From NCBI RefSeq assembly GCF_003574355.1, contig NZ_QWLB01000003.1, positions 50,594 to 114,593 on the forward strand: DNA of 64,000 nt, read 5' to 3'. Of the stretch, positions 1 to 8,429 are shown piece by piece. Below the pieces are notes generated by a model. The model worked only from the letters and a program-made list of their open reading frames with translations. It made no database searches and was not told where the DNA came from. The position numbers were made by a program, and so were the translations under genes. The DNA is from Meiothermus granaticius NBRC 107808 (GTDB lineage: Bacteria; Deinococcota; Deinococci; Deinococcales; Thermaceae). Numbering within the stretch: position 1 is the stretch's first letter; every line of letters begins with the position of its first letter.

Positions 1-32
1 TTCGATAAGCCATAGGCTCCAATTATACCCCT

Positions 33-48
33 CGGGGCTCGAGCCCCG
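33..48 (-). terminator. Palindrome just after the ABC ATPase stop
   Basis: A perfect 16-base palindrome (CGGGGCTCGAGCCCCG) begins right after the stop codon of the minus-strand ABC ATPase gene. In RNA it would form a G+C-rich hairpin. The bases that follow on the minus strand (AGGGGTATAATT) are only weakly T-rich, so it may stop transcription or merely protect the 3' end. Its centre is the CTCGAG word that is common across the window. Confidence 0.45.
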
Positions 49-1377
49 TCAGCGGGCGATGGGTACGGGTTCTTCCATGGAGAGCACCCCGGCGTTGTAG
101 TCGTACTCAAACAGCTCGGCGTAGCGCCCCCAATCAATGGCGGTGGCCAAAACCGCTTCGGCATCCTCGGTGGACATGTAGTCCTCGAGTTCTTGCAGGA
201 AGCGGTTCTCGGGTGCTCTCCGGCCTGGGCGAGCCTCCAGCACCCGCAGGATATGGGCGATTAGCGGGATCTGCTCAGACAGACGGGCCGCGAAAACCCT
301 TTTTCTGGCGCTGCCATCTTGTTCAACAAAAAGGCGGCCCTGAGGGGTGAGCTGGATGTCGCCTTCCTTGACCTCGGCCAAGCCTAAAAGGGCTGCGGCA
401 TCGGCCAGGGGAAAGAGATCATCCACCTCGAGCTGCATCTCATCGGCCAACCGGGGCAGGTCTTCACGCCCGTAGTTGGGCTCCTCTCCCACCCGCTCTA
501 ACAGGGCCACCAAGGCCTCGGCGCTGGCCGCGGGAAGCCGGTAGCCCAGGCTGCGGGGCTCGGCAGGGAGGGTGGGGGTGCTGGCTCCCCCGGCTGGAGT
601 GGTCATGATGCGGTAAATTTGCTCGACCAGTTCCTTGAAAGCAGGGTGGTTGCGGTTGTCGAGCCGGGGGTGGGGTACCTGGATCTCAGAGCGCATCCGC
701 CCTGGATTGGCGGAGAGGATCAGGATACGGTCGGCCATAAGGGCGGCTTCTTCGATGTTATGGGTTACGATCAGGATGCTTTTGGTGGGGATTCTCTGCT
801 CAGCCCACAGATCCAGCAGCTCCGAACGCAAGGTTTCTGAGGTGAGCACATCGAGGGCGCTGAAGGGCTCATCCATAAACAGCACGTCGGGGTTGGTGAC
901 CAGGGCCCGGGCGAACCCTACCCGCTGCCGCATCCCGCCCGAGAGCTCTTTGGGAAAGGCCGACTCGAACCCATCAAGCCCGATGAGCCGGATGGCATCG
1001 AGGGCCCGGCGCCGACGCTCCGCGGCCGGAATGCCCATGGCCTCGAGCCCCAGCTCTACGTTTTGCTGAACGGTAAGCCAGGGAAACAGGGCAAAGCTTT
1101 GAAACACCAGGGCCATCCCGGGCATGGGCCCGGTAACCGGCTGGCCGCGGTAACGCACCTCGCCGCGGCTGGGCGGAATCAAGCCCAGCAGGGTGCGCAG
1201 CAGGGTGCTTTTCCCGGAGCCGCTACGGCCCAACAGGGCCACAATTTCGCCCTCGCGCAGCTCGAGGCTGATGTCCTCGAGCACCGTGAACGGTTTGCCT
1301 TCGGGGCTCACGAAGAACTTGGAGAGGTGTTGGGCGCTGAGGATGACTGGATTGGAGGTTTTGGGGGGAGGGGTCAT
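49..1377 (-). CDS. ABC transporter ATP-binding protein, nitrate/sulfonate/taurine type, with C-terminal AAA-associated domain
   Basis: This is the ATPase subunit of an inner-membrane importer. Walker A (GRSGSGKS) is at about residues 50-57, the ABC signature (LSGGMRQ) at 145-151, Walker B (VLFMDEP) at 165-171 and the switch histidine (THN) near 205. Residues about 285-430 form an extra domain like the AAA-associated C-terminal domain seen in a subset of NitT/TauT-type ATPases, which explains the length of 442 residues against about 260 for simple relatives. The ATG is preceded by AAAGGA. The gene lies 59 bases behind the permease gene on the same strand, so the two form an operon. The substrate cannot be read from the sequence: nitrate, sulfonate, taurine, bicarbonate and pyrimidine precursors are all carried by this family. 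No solute-binding protein is visible. Confidence 0.9.
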   Translation of the reverse strand: MTPPPKTSNPVILSAQHLSKFFVSPEGKPFTVLEDISLELREGEIVALLGRSGSGKSTLLRTLLGLIPPSRGEVRYRGQPVTGPMPGMALVFQSFALFPWLTVQQNVELGLEAMGIPAAERRRRALDAIRLIGLDGFESAFPKELSGGMRQRVGFARALVTNPDVLFMDEPFSALDVLTSETLRSELLDLWAEQRIPTKSILIVTHNIEEAALMADRILILSANPGRMRSEIQVPHPRLDNRNHPAFKELVEQIYRIMTTPAGGASTPTLPAEPRSLGYRLPAASAEALVALLERVGEEPNYGREDLPRLADEMQLEVDDLFPLADAAALLGLAEVKEGDIQLTPQGRLFVEQDGSARKRVFAARLSEQIPLIAHILRVLEARPGRRAPENRFLQELEDYMSTEDAEAVLATAIDWGRYAELFEYDYNAGVLSMEEPVPIAR

Positions 1378-1436
1378 GCGGGGAATCCTTTCGGAAAGGG
1401 GTGCAGAGAGCCTTCAATGGACCGGGCTGGTCACGC

Positions 1437-3446
1437 TTAAGCCAGCTTATATCGCTCTTCGGCCAATCGGTACAAGGACCGCCAAACCAGCCGGTTGTAG
1501 GCCAGTACCATCAGCCCCATGACCACCATGCCCAGACCCACATGGGGGTTGAACTCCCCGGTGCTCCAGTGGGCAATATAAGCGCCCAGGCCGGTAGCGG
1601 TAAGGGTGACATCGCCCCAGCTCACCACCTCGGCGACAATGCTGGCATTCCAGCTCCCCCCGGTAGCGGTAATCCCACCGGTAACAAAAGCCGGGAAGAT
1701 GGCTGGCAGCGCCAGGCGGCGCCACCAGCTCCATCCCTTGAGGCCGGTGACCTTGGCGGCCTCTTTGAGATCGGAGGGAAGGGCGGTGGCCCCAGCCACA
1801 ACGTTAAACAGGATGTACCACTGGGTTCCCAGCACCATCAACGGGGCCGTCCAAAACTCCGGATTGAGGTGAAAATGAATGATCAGGATGACAAAAATAG
1901 GGAACAACAGATTGGCCGGGAACGCGGCCCCAAACTGGGCTAGGGGCTGCACCCAACCGGCAAGCTGAGGCCGCAACCCAATCCAAACCCCGATCGGTAC
2001 CCAGAACAGCATGGCCAGCAGCACGAACAGCGTGACCCGCAAAGCGGTAAACAAGCCGAGCTTGAGCACGTGAAGCACCTCTAACAGTGAAACCTTCCCT
2101 GCGGGGGCCAGAGGTTTGGCACAGCGCTCGAGCCATCCGGTGGGCTCGAGCCGGTATTCCGTCAGGAGTTTGGCCAGCTCAGGGCTTATGGTCTGCCCGT
2201 TGTTGGAGATGCGGCACACCTCCGATAACCAGACCGCATTTTCCGATGAGCGGCGGACCCCCAGATCCTCGAAGCGCTTGGCCATACTGGCGCTAAACTC
2301 AGGATTGAGGTTGGGGTTGGGCTGGAGAAGGCGTCCATGGGCAAACCCCCACCCTGGCCCGAATAGAAAGGTCCAGAGATAGGCAAGGGAGCTGAGGGCA
2401 ACGATGGCGATAAGGGCCGTAGAACCCCACCCCAATAGCCGCTGCTGGGGGGTGATGGAACGGACCTCCTTGACCCGAACCGGTCGGTTTTTAAGCGCGG
2501 TTGCCCGCCAGAGCCATTCCCACAGGGGCACGGGTAGCTGTGCGATCCGCCCGGCAAACCGAGCCCGCTGTAAGGCGGTCAGCACCCAGGAGTGGGGGGT
2601 GTCCTGTCCTTGGGAGAGCTCGATCTTGAACTTTTCACTCCAGGCCACCAAGGGTCGGAAGAAGAGCTGGTCATACAGCAACACCAGCACCAGTACGGTG
2701 AGGCCAGCGTAAATCATGGCTCGGACATCGGCTTGCTGAATGGCCAGGGCCACATACGAGCCCACACCGGGTAGAAATTGGGGGTGATCACGCCCCACCA
2801 CGCTGATCACTTCGGAAGCCACCACGAAGAACCAGCCACCCGAGACCGACATCATGGTGTTCCAGACCAGCCCAGGCATGGCATAGGGCACATCGAGTTT
2901 CCAGAAGCGCTGCCAGGGGGAGAGCCGCAGCATCAGGGCGGCCTCCTGGAGCTCTTTGGGCTGGGTGGTCAGCGAGGCATAGAAGCTGAAGGTCATGTTC
3001 CAGACCTGCGAGGTGAAGATGGCGAAGACCGCAGCGGCTTCCAGGCCCAACAAGCTGCCCCGAAATATCCCTAGGAACATCGCGGTGGTTGCGGTGAGGA
3101 ACCCCAGGATGGGGAGGGATTGCAGAAAATCAAGCACCGGGATCATCACCCGCTCAGCCCCTCGGACCCGGGCTGCAATGGTGGCATAGACCAGGGTGAA
3201 GCCAAATGAAAAGACCAGGGCCACGGCCATGCGCAGCAGCGTTCGCAGGCCATAGTAGGGCAGGTTGGCCGGATTGAGCGAAACGGTGAGGTCCGGGGTT
3301 TTGGGGCCGAACGGGGCTGCGGCTCCTTTGAGCCCCAGCTCCACCAGCACAAACAAGGCGATCAGGCCAGGTATGACCAGTAGATCCCAGCGTGAGAAAG
3401 GCCGGTGCGGGCGTACTGCTTCTGGAGTAGGGAAGATCCGGTTCAC
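1437..3446 (-). CDS. ABC transporter permease, two fused membrane modules
   Basis: A 669-residue inner-membrane permease built from two copies of the BPD_transp_1 fold. The first copy lies at about residues 70-275 and the second at about 460-660, joined by a hydrophilic stretch near 280-440. Each half has an EAA-type coupling loop: EAALMLRLSPWQRFW in the first half and EAAKVTGLKGWSWWRR in the second. One gene can therefore supply the whole channel, paired with the ATPase that follows. The chosen start is a GTG with GGGAGG six bases upstream. This GTG overlaps the stop of a 17-codon leader ORF (GTGA), which suggests translational coupling. A periplasmic binding protein, usual for importers, is not present on either side within the window. 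Confidence 0.88.
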   Translation of the reverse strand: MNRIFPTPEAVRPHRPFSRWDLLVIPGLIALFVLVELGLKGAAAPFGPKTPDLTVSLNPANLPYYGLRTLLRMAVALVFSFGFTLVYATIAARVRGAERVMIPVLDFLQSLPILGFLTATTAMFLGIFRGSLLGLEAAAVFAIFTSQVWNMTFSFYASLTTQPKELQEAALMLRLSPWQRFWKLDVPYAMPGLVWNTMMSVSGGWFFVVASEVISVVGRDHPQFLPGVGSYVALAIQQADVRAMIYAGLTVLVLVLLYDQLFFRPLVAWSEKFKIELSQGQDTPHSWVLTALQRARFAGRIAQLPVPLWEWLWRATALKNRPVRVKEVRSITPQQRLLGWGSTALIAIVALSSLAYLWTFLFGPGWGFAHGRLLQPNPNLNPEFSASMAKRFEDLGVRRSSENAVWLSEVCRISNNGQTISPELAKLLTEYRLEPTGWLERCAKPLAPAGKVSLLEVLHVLKLGLFTALRVTLFVLLAMLFWVPIGVWIGLRPQLAGWVQPLAQFGAAFPANLLFPIFVILIIHFHLNPEFWTAPLMVLGTQWYILFNVVAGATALPSDLKEAAKVTGLKGWSWWRRLALPAIFPAFVTGGITATGGSWNASIVAEVVSWGDVTLTATGLGAYIAHWSTGEFNPHVGLGMVVMGLMVLAYNRLVWRSLYRLAEERYKLA

Positions 3447-3496
3447 CGGGGGCCTCCCTGAGTGGAGAAGTGGAGTTTGGAGATGGGGAAATGCAT
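3443..3496 (-). CDS. Possible 17-residue leader peptide ahead of the ABC permease
   Basis: A short ORF reads MHFPISKLHFSTQGGPR. Its ATG has a very strong ribosome-binding site (AAGGAGG, five bases upstream), better placed than that of most genes here. The TGA stop overlaps the GTG start of the permease gene. This arrangement is typical of translational coupling or a regulatory leader. There is no run of one amino acid that would name a classical attenuator. It could also be a chance ORF, but the strong binding site has no other gene to serve. Confidence 0.45.
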   Translation of the reverse strand: MHFPISKLHFSTQGGPR

Positions 3497-3528
3497 GACA
3501 ACCTCCTTGGTTTGATTGGGCCCCGGAG

Positions 3529-3588
3529 GTTGCCGGAATAGCTATGACGCCAGGTAGAAACCCCCAGGGGCGGGCTTAAGTCGGCAAC
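3529..3588 (-). promoter_or_regulatory. Structured leader candidate upstream of the ABC operon
   Basis: Seven-base arms GTTGCCG (3529-3535) and CGGCAAC (3582-3588) would close a 46-base domain in the minus-strand RNA. Inside it a C-run/G-run (CCCCTGGGG) can form a second hairpin. The element ends about 35 bases before the leader peptide's ribosome-binding site. I could not match it to a riboswitch class I know. The rest of the 3497-3763 gap contains no gene I can support. Confidence 0.35.
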
Positions 3589-3750
3589 TGCCAGGGCTTT
3601 CCACGGCGGGATATTCTCCTTTTACAGAAGTCTACCTCATGCGATTTGCACAAGGCGCTCGAGCACTCTAGGTTTCTAATATGAAAGGGGGATGAAGGCC
3701 CTCTCGGTGGGCTCCAAAGGGCCAATTCCTAATTGCGGGTTCCACTGGGG

Positions 3751-3756
3751 TAATCT
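3751..3756 (+). promoter_or_regulatory. -10 element of a leaderless promoter for the rhomboid gene
   Basis: TAATCT sits exactly seven bases before the ATG at 3764, and no Shine-Dalgarno sequence is present. This is the spacing expected when transcription starts at the A of the start codon. No good -35 is visible. Confidence 0.45.
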
Positions 3757-3763
3757 GGAAGCC

Positions 3764-4390
3764 ATGTTCCCACTGTATGACCTCAACCGTTTGCCAATTC
3801 GCCCGGTGGTGGTGTATTCACTGATCTTGCTCAACTTTTTGGCCTTCATTTACACGTATTTTCTCACCGATCCTGCCCAGGTGCTTTCGGCCTATGCCTT
3901 TGTCCCCTCGCGTTTTTTCGCCGACCCCAGTGGGCAATGGGCAACCCTGTTTACCAGCATGTTTCTGCATGGCAGCATCGCGCACATCTTGGGCAATATG
4001 TGGTTCTTGTGGATTTTTGGCGACAACGTAGAAGCCCGTATGGGCCACGGGCGCTTCTTGGTGTTTTATCTGTTGGGTGGGGTGATTGCCGCTTTTTTCC
4101 AGGGCCTGATCGGGGGAGATGCCCCAATGATTGGGGCTTCAGGAGCCATTTCAGCGGTGCTGGGGGCGTATATTGTGCTCTTTCCCAGGGCCTTGATCTT
4201 CTCACTGGTGGGTTTTTTCCCCCTGCCTGTGCCTGCCCTAATTTATCTGGGCTACTGGGCCCTGCTTCAGCTATGGCAGAGCGCGGGGGGGGTGCCAGGG
4301 ATTGCCTTCTGGGCTCATATCGGGGGGTTTATCGGAGGAGCCCTGCTGGTGCGCTTTTTCATTGTACCCCAGCGCTACCGCCGGCCTTGA
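3764..4390 (+). CDS. Rhomboid family intramembrane serine protease
   Basis: A 208-residue membrane protease with about six transmembrane helices that cleaves substrates within the membrane. The catalytic serine is Ser126 in GASG, in the motif MIGASGAISAVLGAY. The catalytic histidine is His185 in AHIGG. The conserved HILGNMW stretch (from His74) is also present. I chose the ATG at 3764 rather than one 72 bases upstream, because the family begins close to the first helix and a -10 hexamer lies seven bases before it. The gene stands alone between the divergent ABC operon and the GH4 gene. Its substrate is unknown. Confidence 0.9.
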   Translation: MFPLYDLNRLPIRPVVVYSLILLNFLAFIYTYFLTDPAQVLSAYAFVPSRFFADPSGQWATLFTSMFLHGSIAHILGNMWFLWIFGDNVEARMGHGRFLVFYLLGGVIAAFFQGLIGGDAPMIGASGAISAVLGAYIVLFPRALIFSLVGFFPLPVPALIYLGYWALLQLWQSAGGVPGIAFWAHIGGFIGGALLVRFFIVPQRYRRP

Positions 4391-4424
4391 TCTCCCGGGG
4401 GTTTTGACACCGCTTCGCCCACGC

Positions 4425-4453
4425 TTGACAGATAAAAGCGCACGCGGTATCGT
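4425..4453 (+). promoter_or_regulatory. Promoter of the GH4 glycosidase gene
   Basis: A perfect -35 (TTGACA, 4425-4430) is separated by 17 bases from TATCGT (4448-4453), a 4/6 match to the -10 consensus. Transcription would start near 4460, inside the palindrome described next, about 80 bases before the GH4 start codon. Confidence 0.65.
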
Positions 4454-4470
4454 ACTGACGCGCGTTAGTA
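4453..4470 (+). promoter_or_regulatory. Operator for the LacI-family regulator
   Basis: TACTGACGCGCGTTAGTA is an 18-base near-palindrome with a central CG step, the usual shape of LacI/GalR operators; one base pair breaks the symmetry. It covers the end of the -10 hexamer and the predicted transcription start, so bound repressor would block RNA polymerase. The regulator gene lies just downstream of the enzyme gene. Confidence 0.6.
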
Positions 4471-4540
4471 GCAGGTGTTAATCGGCGATAAATCAGCCCT
4501 GATCAAGAGGCCCTTTGGCCTTAGCGTAAGGAGAAGATGT

Positions 4541-5890
4541 ATGCCTAAAATCACCTTCATCGGCGCAGGCAGCACGGTATTTGCTCGGAACTTGATGGGG
4601 GATATCCTCAGCTTTCCGGAGCTCTCGGAGTCTACCCTGGTGCTCTACGATATCAATGCGGAGCGGCTCAAGACCTCGGAGATTGTGGCGCATAAGTTAG
4701 CGGAGAGTCTGGGGGCTAAGCCCAGAATCATCGCGACCACGGACCGGGTGCAGGCCCTCGAGGGGGCTGACTACGCCATCAACATGATCCAGGTGGCCGG
4801 GTACAAGCCTGGGACGGTCCTTGATTTTGAGATTCCCAAAAAGTACGGTCTGCGCCAGACCATCGCGGATACCTTGGGAATCGGTGGGATCATGCGGGGC
4901 CTGCGCACCATCCCGGTGCTCTTGGAGATGAGCCACGAGATGGAGCGGCTCTGTCCGGATGTGCTGCACCTCAACTATGTAAACCCCATGGCCATGAACA
5001 CCTGGGCCCTGCTCAAGGCCACCCGTACCAAGACCGTGGGCTTATGCCATAGCGTGCAGGGCACCGCCGAGCAGCTGGCTCAGGATATTGAGGTGCCCAT
5101 TGAGGAGATCAACTACCTCTGTGCTGGGATCAACCACATGGCTTTTTACCTCAGGTTCGAGCGAAACGGCGAGGATCTCTATCCCAAGATTCGGGCCTTT
5201 CTCGAGAGCGGCAAAACGGCCTATCGTGGGCATGGTGGGGGGGTGCAGCTGGCGGACAAGGTGCGCTATGAGATGTTTCGCCGCCTGGGTTACTTCGTTA
5301 CGGAGTCCAGCGAGCACTTCAGTGAGTACACCCCTTATTTCATCAAGCGCGATCGCCCCGACCTGATCGAGAGGTTCGGCATTCCCCTGGACGAGTACAT
5401 CCGCCGCTGCGAGGAGCAGATTGCCGGTTGGGAACACCTGCGCGAGGAGCTGGAGCAAAACACCCATCCGCTTCCGGTACACCGCAGCCACGAGTATGGC
5501 TCGCTGATCATCCATAGCCAGGAGACCGGCACGCCCCGGGTGGTCTATGGCAATGTGCTCAACCATGGCCTGATTGAGAACCTCCCCGAGGGGTGCTGTG
5601 TGGAAGTGCCTTGCCTGGTGGATAAAAACGGGATTCAGCCCACGCGCATTGGAAGCCTGCCCCCCCAGTTGGCCGCCCTCATGCAGACCAACATCAACGT
5701 GCAGTCGCTGGTGGTTGAGGCGGTGCTCACCGGTAAGCGGGAGCACGTCTACCACGCAGCCATGTTAGACCCCCATACCGCGGCCGAGCTCGATCTGGAC
5801 CAGATTTGGAGCTTGGTGGACGAGCTGTTGGCTGCTCACGGAGACTGGATTCCCGAGCCCCTGCGCTCCAAGCCGGTAATGCGGAGCTGA
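4541..5890 (+). CDS. GH4 family glycosidase, probable alpha-galactosidase
   Basis: A 449-residue cytoplasmic glycosidase of family GH4, whose members use NAD and a divalent metal in an oxidation-elimination mechanism. The N-terminus carries the nucleotide-binding motif (FIGAGSTVFARNLMGDIL). LNYVNPMAMNTWAL and the metal-ligand cysteine in GLCHSVQG are family hallmarks, followed by CAGINHMAFYL. The overall pattern is nearest to MelA/AglA-type alpha-galactosidases, but alpha-glucosidase or alpha-glucuronidase activity is possible. The start at 4541 is supported by AAGGAGA eight bases upstream. A promoter with an overlapping LacI-type operator precedes it and the LacI-family gene follows by 20 bases. 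No sugar transporter is nearby. Confidence 0.85.
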   Translation: MPKITFIGAGSTVFARNLMGDILSFPELSESTLVLYDINAERLKTSEIVAHKLAESLGAKPRIIATTDRVQALEGADYAINMIQVAGYKPGTVLDFEIPKKYGLRQTIADTLGIGGIMRGLRTIPVLLEMSHEMERLCPDVLHLNYVNPMAMNTWALLKATRTKTVGLCHSVQGTAEQLAQDIEVPIEEINYLCAGINHMAFYLRFERNGEDLYPKIRAFLESGKTAYRGHGGGVQLADKVRYEMFRRLGYFVTESSEHFSEYTPYFIKRDRPDLIERFGIPLDEYIRRCEEQIAGWEHLREELEQNTHPLPVHRSHEYGSLIIHSQETGTPRVVYGNVLNHGLIENLPEGCCVEVPCLVDKNGIQPTRIGSLPPQLAALMQTNINVQSLVVEAVLTGKREHVYHAAMLDPHTAAELDLDQIWSLVDELLAAHGDWIPEPLRSKPVMRS

Positions 5891-5910
5891 ATGAGGGCCA
5901 CCTTCCCCAA

Positions 5911-6975
5911 ATGACGCCCAAATCCCGGGTTACCAGCCATCAAGTCGCTAAGCGCGCCGGAGTTTCGCGGACTACGGTTTCCTTCGTGCTCAACAATGTG
6001 CCTGGGGCTAATATCAGCGAGGAGACCCGGGCCCGGGTGCTGCAGGCAGCCGCAGAACTGGGATACGTGCCCAACGCTGCCGCTCGCAGCTTGGTGAGTG
6101 GGCAGACTCTCACCCTGGGCTTGGTGGTTTCCCACGCCGAGCACCTGAAGGTGGATGCCTATATCCCTCAACTGCTCTACAGCCTCAGCCATACTAGCCA
6201 TCGGCACGGTTACCGGGTGCTTTTAGAGACGGTTGAAGATGTCTCTCGAGCCGATGTGTACCTCGAGCTGGTGCGTGGACAGCGGATTGATGGCTTGATC
6301 GTGCTTAACCTGCGCTCGGACGACAAGCAACTCCCCGAGCTGATCCGGCGCAACTTTCCGGTGGTGTTGATCGGGTTTAGGCGCTGGGCAGAGCTGGAGG
6401 AGAAGGTTTACGCGGTGGAGACCGACGACCTCGAGGCCAGCAGCCGAGCCACCCAGCACCTTATCGGGCTGGGCCACACCCGAATCGCGCACATCACCTT
6501 CTCGCCGGACAACTATTTCGCTACCCAGACCCGGCATCAGGGGTATCGCTTGGCGCTCGAGGCGGCGGGGTTGGAGTACAACCCAAAGCTGGTCCGCTTT
6601 GGCAACTACAGCGCAGCCAGCGGCTACGAGGCTATGCAGAAGCTTCTGCAGCGAAAACCCTATCCCACCGCCCTGTTCGCCGGAAATGACACCATCGCTT
6701 TGGGGGCCATGGCGGCGATTCATGAAAAGGGGTTGCGCATCCCCCAAGATATTGCGGTGGTCGGGTATGACGATATCCCTACCGCTCCATACCTGATCCC
6801 TCCCCTAACTACCATCCAGATTCCGGCAGTGGAGCAGGGACGCCTGGCGGTGGAGATGCTCTCCGGGCTGATTCGGGGGGTTGTGCCGGAGCGCCCCCAG
6901 ATTCGCCTGCCCGCCCCGCTGATTGTCCGTGCCTCGTGTGGGGCTAAACAAAAGGCCAAGGCGTATCAACGCTGA
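5911..6975 (+). CDS. LacI-family transcriptional regulator
   Basis: A 354-residue repressor. The N-terminal helix-turn-helix (SHQVAKRAGVSRTTVSFVLN, about residues 9-28) is followed by the hinge (ARSLVSGQTLTLGLVV) and a periplasmic-binding-protein-like sensor domain from about residue 60, including the typical FAGNDTIALGAM and VVGYDDIPTAPYL. I chose the ATG at 5911 because the DNA-binding domain starts right after it; an in-frame extension upstream would overlap the GH4 gene. The 20-base gap to the GH4 gene implies cotranscription. The regulator probably binds the palindrome at 4453-4470 and responds to a sugar released by, or imported for, the GH4 enzyme. Confidence 0.88.
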   Translation: MTPKSRVTSHQVAKRAGVSRTTVSFVLNNVPGANISEETRARVLQAAAELGYVPNAAARSLVSGQTLTLGLVVSHAEHLKVDAYIPQLLYSLSHTSHRHGYRVLLETVEDVSRADVYLELVRGQRIDGLIVLNLRSDDKQLPELIRRNFPVVLIGFRRWAELEEKVYAVETDDLEASSRATQHLIGLGHTRIAHITFSPDNYFATQTRHQGYRLALEAAGLEYNPKLVRFGNYSAASGYEAMQKLLQRKPYPTALFAGNDTIALGAMAAIHEKGLRIPQDIAVVGYDDIPTAPYLIPPLTTIQIPAVEQGRLAVEMLSGLIRGVVPERPQIRLPAPLIVRASCGAKQKAKAYQR

Positions 6976-7052
6976 GCAGCGTATAGGCCGTCCCAGACCG
7001 GAGGCCCTACCTCCTGACCCGGTTTGCCCGAGATGAAGTGTGAGGTGTCTTC

Positions 7053-7080
7053 TTGTACTTCCTTTCACAAAGAAGTACAA
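7053..7080. repeat. Inverted repeat between the LacI-family gene and ndh
   Basis: TTGTACTTC and GAAGTACAA form perfect 9-base arms around a 10-base centre. The element ends 55 bases before the ndh start. It could be an operator for ndh or a weak, A+T-rich terminator of the upstream operon. No T-run follows it, which favours the operator reading. Confidence 0.45.
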
Positions 7081-7135
7081 ATGTCCTGAGGGTCGGTGTC
7101 TTTTGGGTAAGACGGGCTGGCCCAGGGAGGGCTTC

Positions 7136-8419
7136 ATGTCCGAGAAGCACGTGGTGGTACTGGGGGCGGGATTCGCTGGGCTGAATGCGGTGCGCGAACT
7201 GGCCCGTGAGCCGGGGCTGCGGATTACGCTGGTGGACCGTAACAACTATCACCTCTTCCAACCGCTCTTGTACCAGGTAGCCTCAGGTGGACTCGAGTCA
7301 CCGCAGATCGCCTTTCCCATCCGGGCCTTTCTGCGCCGCTATACAAACGCCTGCTTCCTGATGGGCAACGCTGAGCGGGTTGATCCCCAGGCCAAGACCG
7401 TGACGGTGGACGGCCAGTTGCTGCCCTACGACTACCTGCTGGTCGGGGTGGGAACCCGCACCAATGACTTTGGCCTGCCGGGGGTGGCGCAGTACGCCCA
7501 GGGAATGAAGGGCCTCGAGGACGCCCTGCGCATCCGTGACCGCCTGATCTCGGCCTGTGAGGAGGCTGCTCGCACGAGTGACCCTCAGCGGCGCAAATCG
7601 CTCCTGACCACGGTGATCGTGGGCGGCGGGCCGACCGGGGTGGAGCTGGCCGGGGCCTTCGCCGAGGCCAAGCGGCACGTCATCTCGCGCGACATCCCGG
7701 AGATCGCGGGGGAGATGCGGATCGTGCTGGTGGAGGGGTTCGGGCGCATCCTGAGCGCCTTCAGCGAGTCCAGCAGCCGCTACGCCGAGCGCTTCCTGCG
7801 GGCGATGGGGGTCGAGCTAGTCTACGGCGACCCGGTGGCTGAGGTCGGGTCAGGGGGGGTGCGGTTCCAGAGCGGGCGCTTTGTGCCCAGCTTCAGCACC
7901 ATCTGGGCCGCGGGGGTCACCGGGGTGGCAATTCCGGGGCTACCCGCCGGGCGCGGAGGCCGGATCGTCACCGCGCCGGAGCTTTTCATCCCCGAGCACC
8001 CCGAGATCTACGTGGCCGGAGACTCCAACGCCCTCGCCGGCGACGATGGGAAGGCGTACCCGCAGGTAGCCCAGACCGCCATCCAGCAGGGGGTTTTGGC
8101 TGGATGCAACATCGTGCGTGCGGTGCGGGGACAGCGGCAAAAGCCGTTCAGGTACATCGACAAAGGCAACCTGGCAACCTTGGGCCGCAACCACGCCATC
8201 GCCGAGATCGGGCGGCTGCGATTCAAGGGCTTCGCGGCCTGGGCGCTGTGGCTGGTAGTACACCTCTACTATCTGATCGGCTTCCGAAACCGCCTTCTGG
8301 TAATGGCAAACTGGGCCTACAGCTACTTCACCTACGACTTTGCGGTGCGCATTCTGCACAAACGGGTGGCGTTTCCCGAGACGAGCCCGCAGGAGGTGAG
8401 GGAGACGGTCAGGACATAG
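7136..8419 (+). CDS. ndh: Type II NADH dehydrogenase (NAD(P)/FAD-dependent oxidoreductase)
   Basis: A 427-residue flavoprotein that passes electrons from NADH to quinone at the inner face of the membrane without pumping protons. The FAD-binding motif (GAGFAGLNAVREL) opens the protein. A second Rossmann motif (VIVGGGPTGVELAGAFAE) near residue 165 binds NADH. The FAD-contact motif (IYVAGDSNA) is near residue 290. The C-terminal stretch WALWLVVHLYYLIGFRNR is hydrophobic and fits the amphipathic membrane anchor of NDH-2 enzymes. The start at 7136 has GGGAGG six bases before it. The gene runs convergently into aroB with a 10-base gap. Confidence 0.85.
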   Translation: MSEKHVVVLGAGFAGLNAVRELAREPGLRITLVDRNNYHLFQPLLYQVASGGLESPQIAFPIRAFLRRYTNACFLMGNAERVDPQAKTVTVDGQLLPYDYLLVGVGTRTNDFGLPGVAQYAQGMKGLEDALRIRDRLISACEEAARTSDPQRRKSLLTTVIVGGGPTGVELAGAFAEAKRHVISRDIPEIAGEMRIVLVEGFGRILSAFSESSSRYAERFLRAMGVELVYGDPVAEVGSGGVRFQSGRFVPSFSTIWAAGVTGVAIPGLPAGRGGRIVTAPELFIPEHPEIYVAGDSNALAGDDGKAYPQVAQTAIQQGVLAGCNIVRAVRGQRQKPFRYIDKGNLATLGRNHAIAEIGRLRFKGFAAWALWLVVHLYYLIGFRNRLLVMANWAYSYFTYDFAVRILHKRVAFPETSPQEVRETVRT

Positions 8420-8429
8420 CCGAAAGAGC

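Noticed and set aside
3529..3588. Purine riboswitch, because GGTTTCTACC occurs on the minus strand
   Set aside because: The second loop and the GACTA-type J3-1 segment of purine riboswitches are missing, and the P3 stem cannot be formed. Only an unknown structured leader is claimed.
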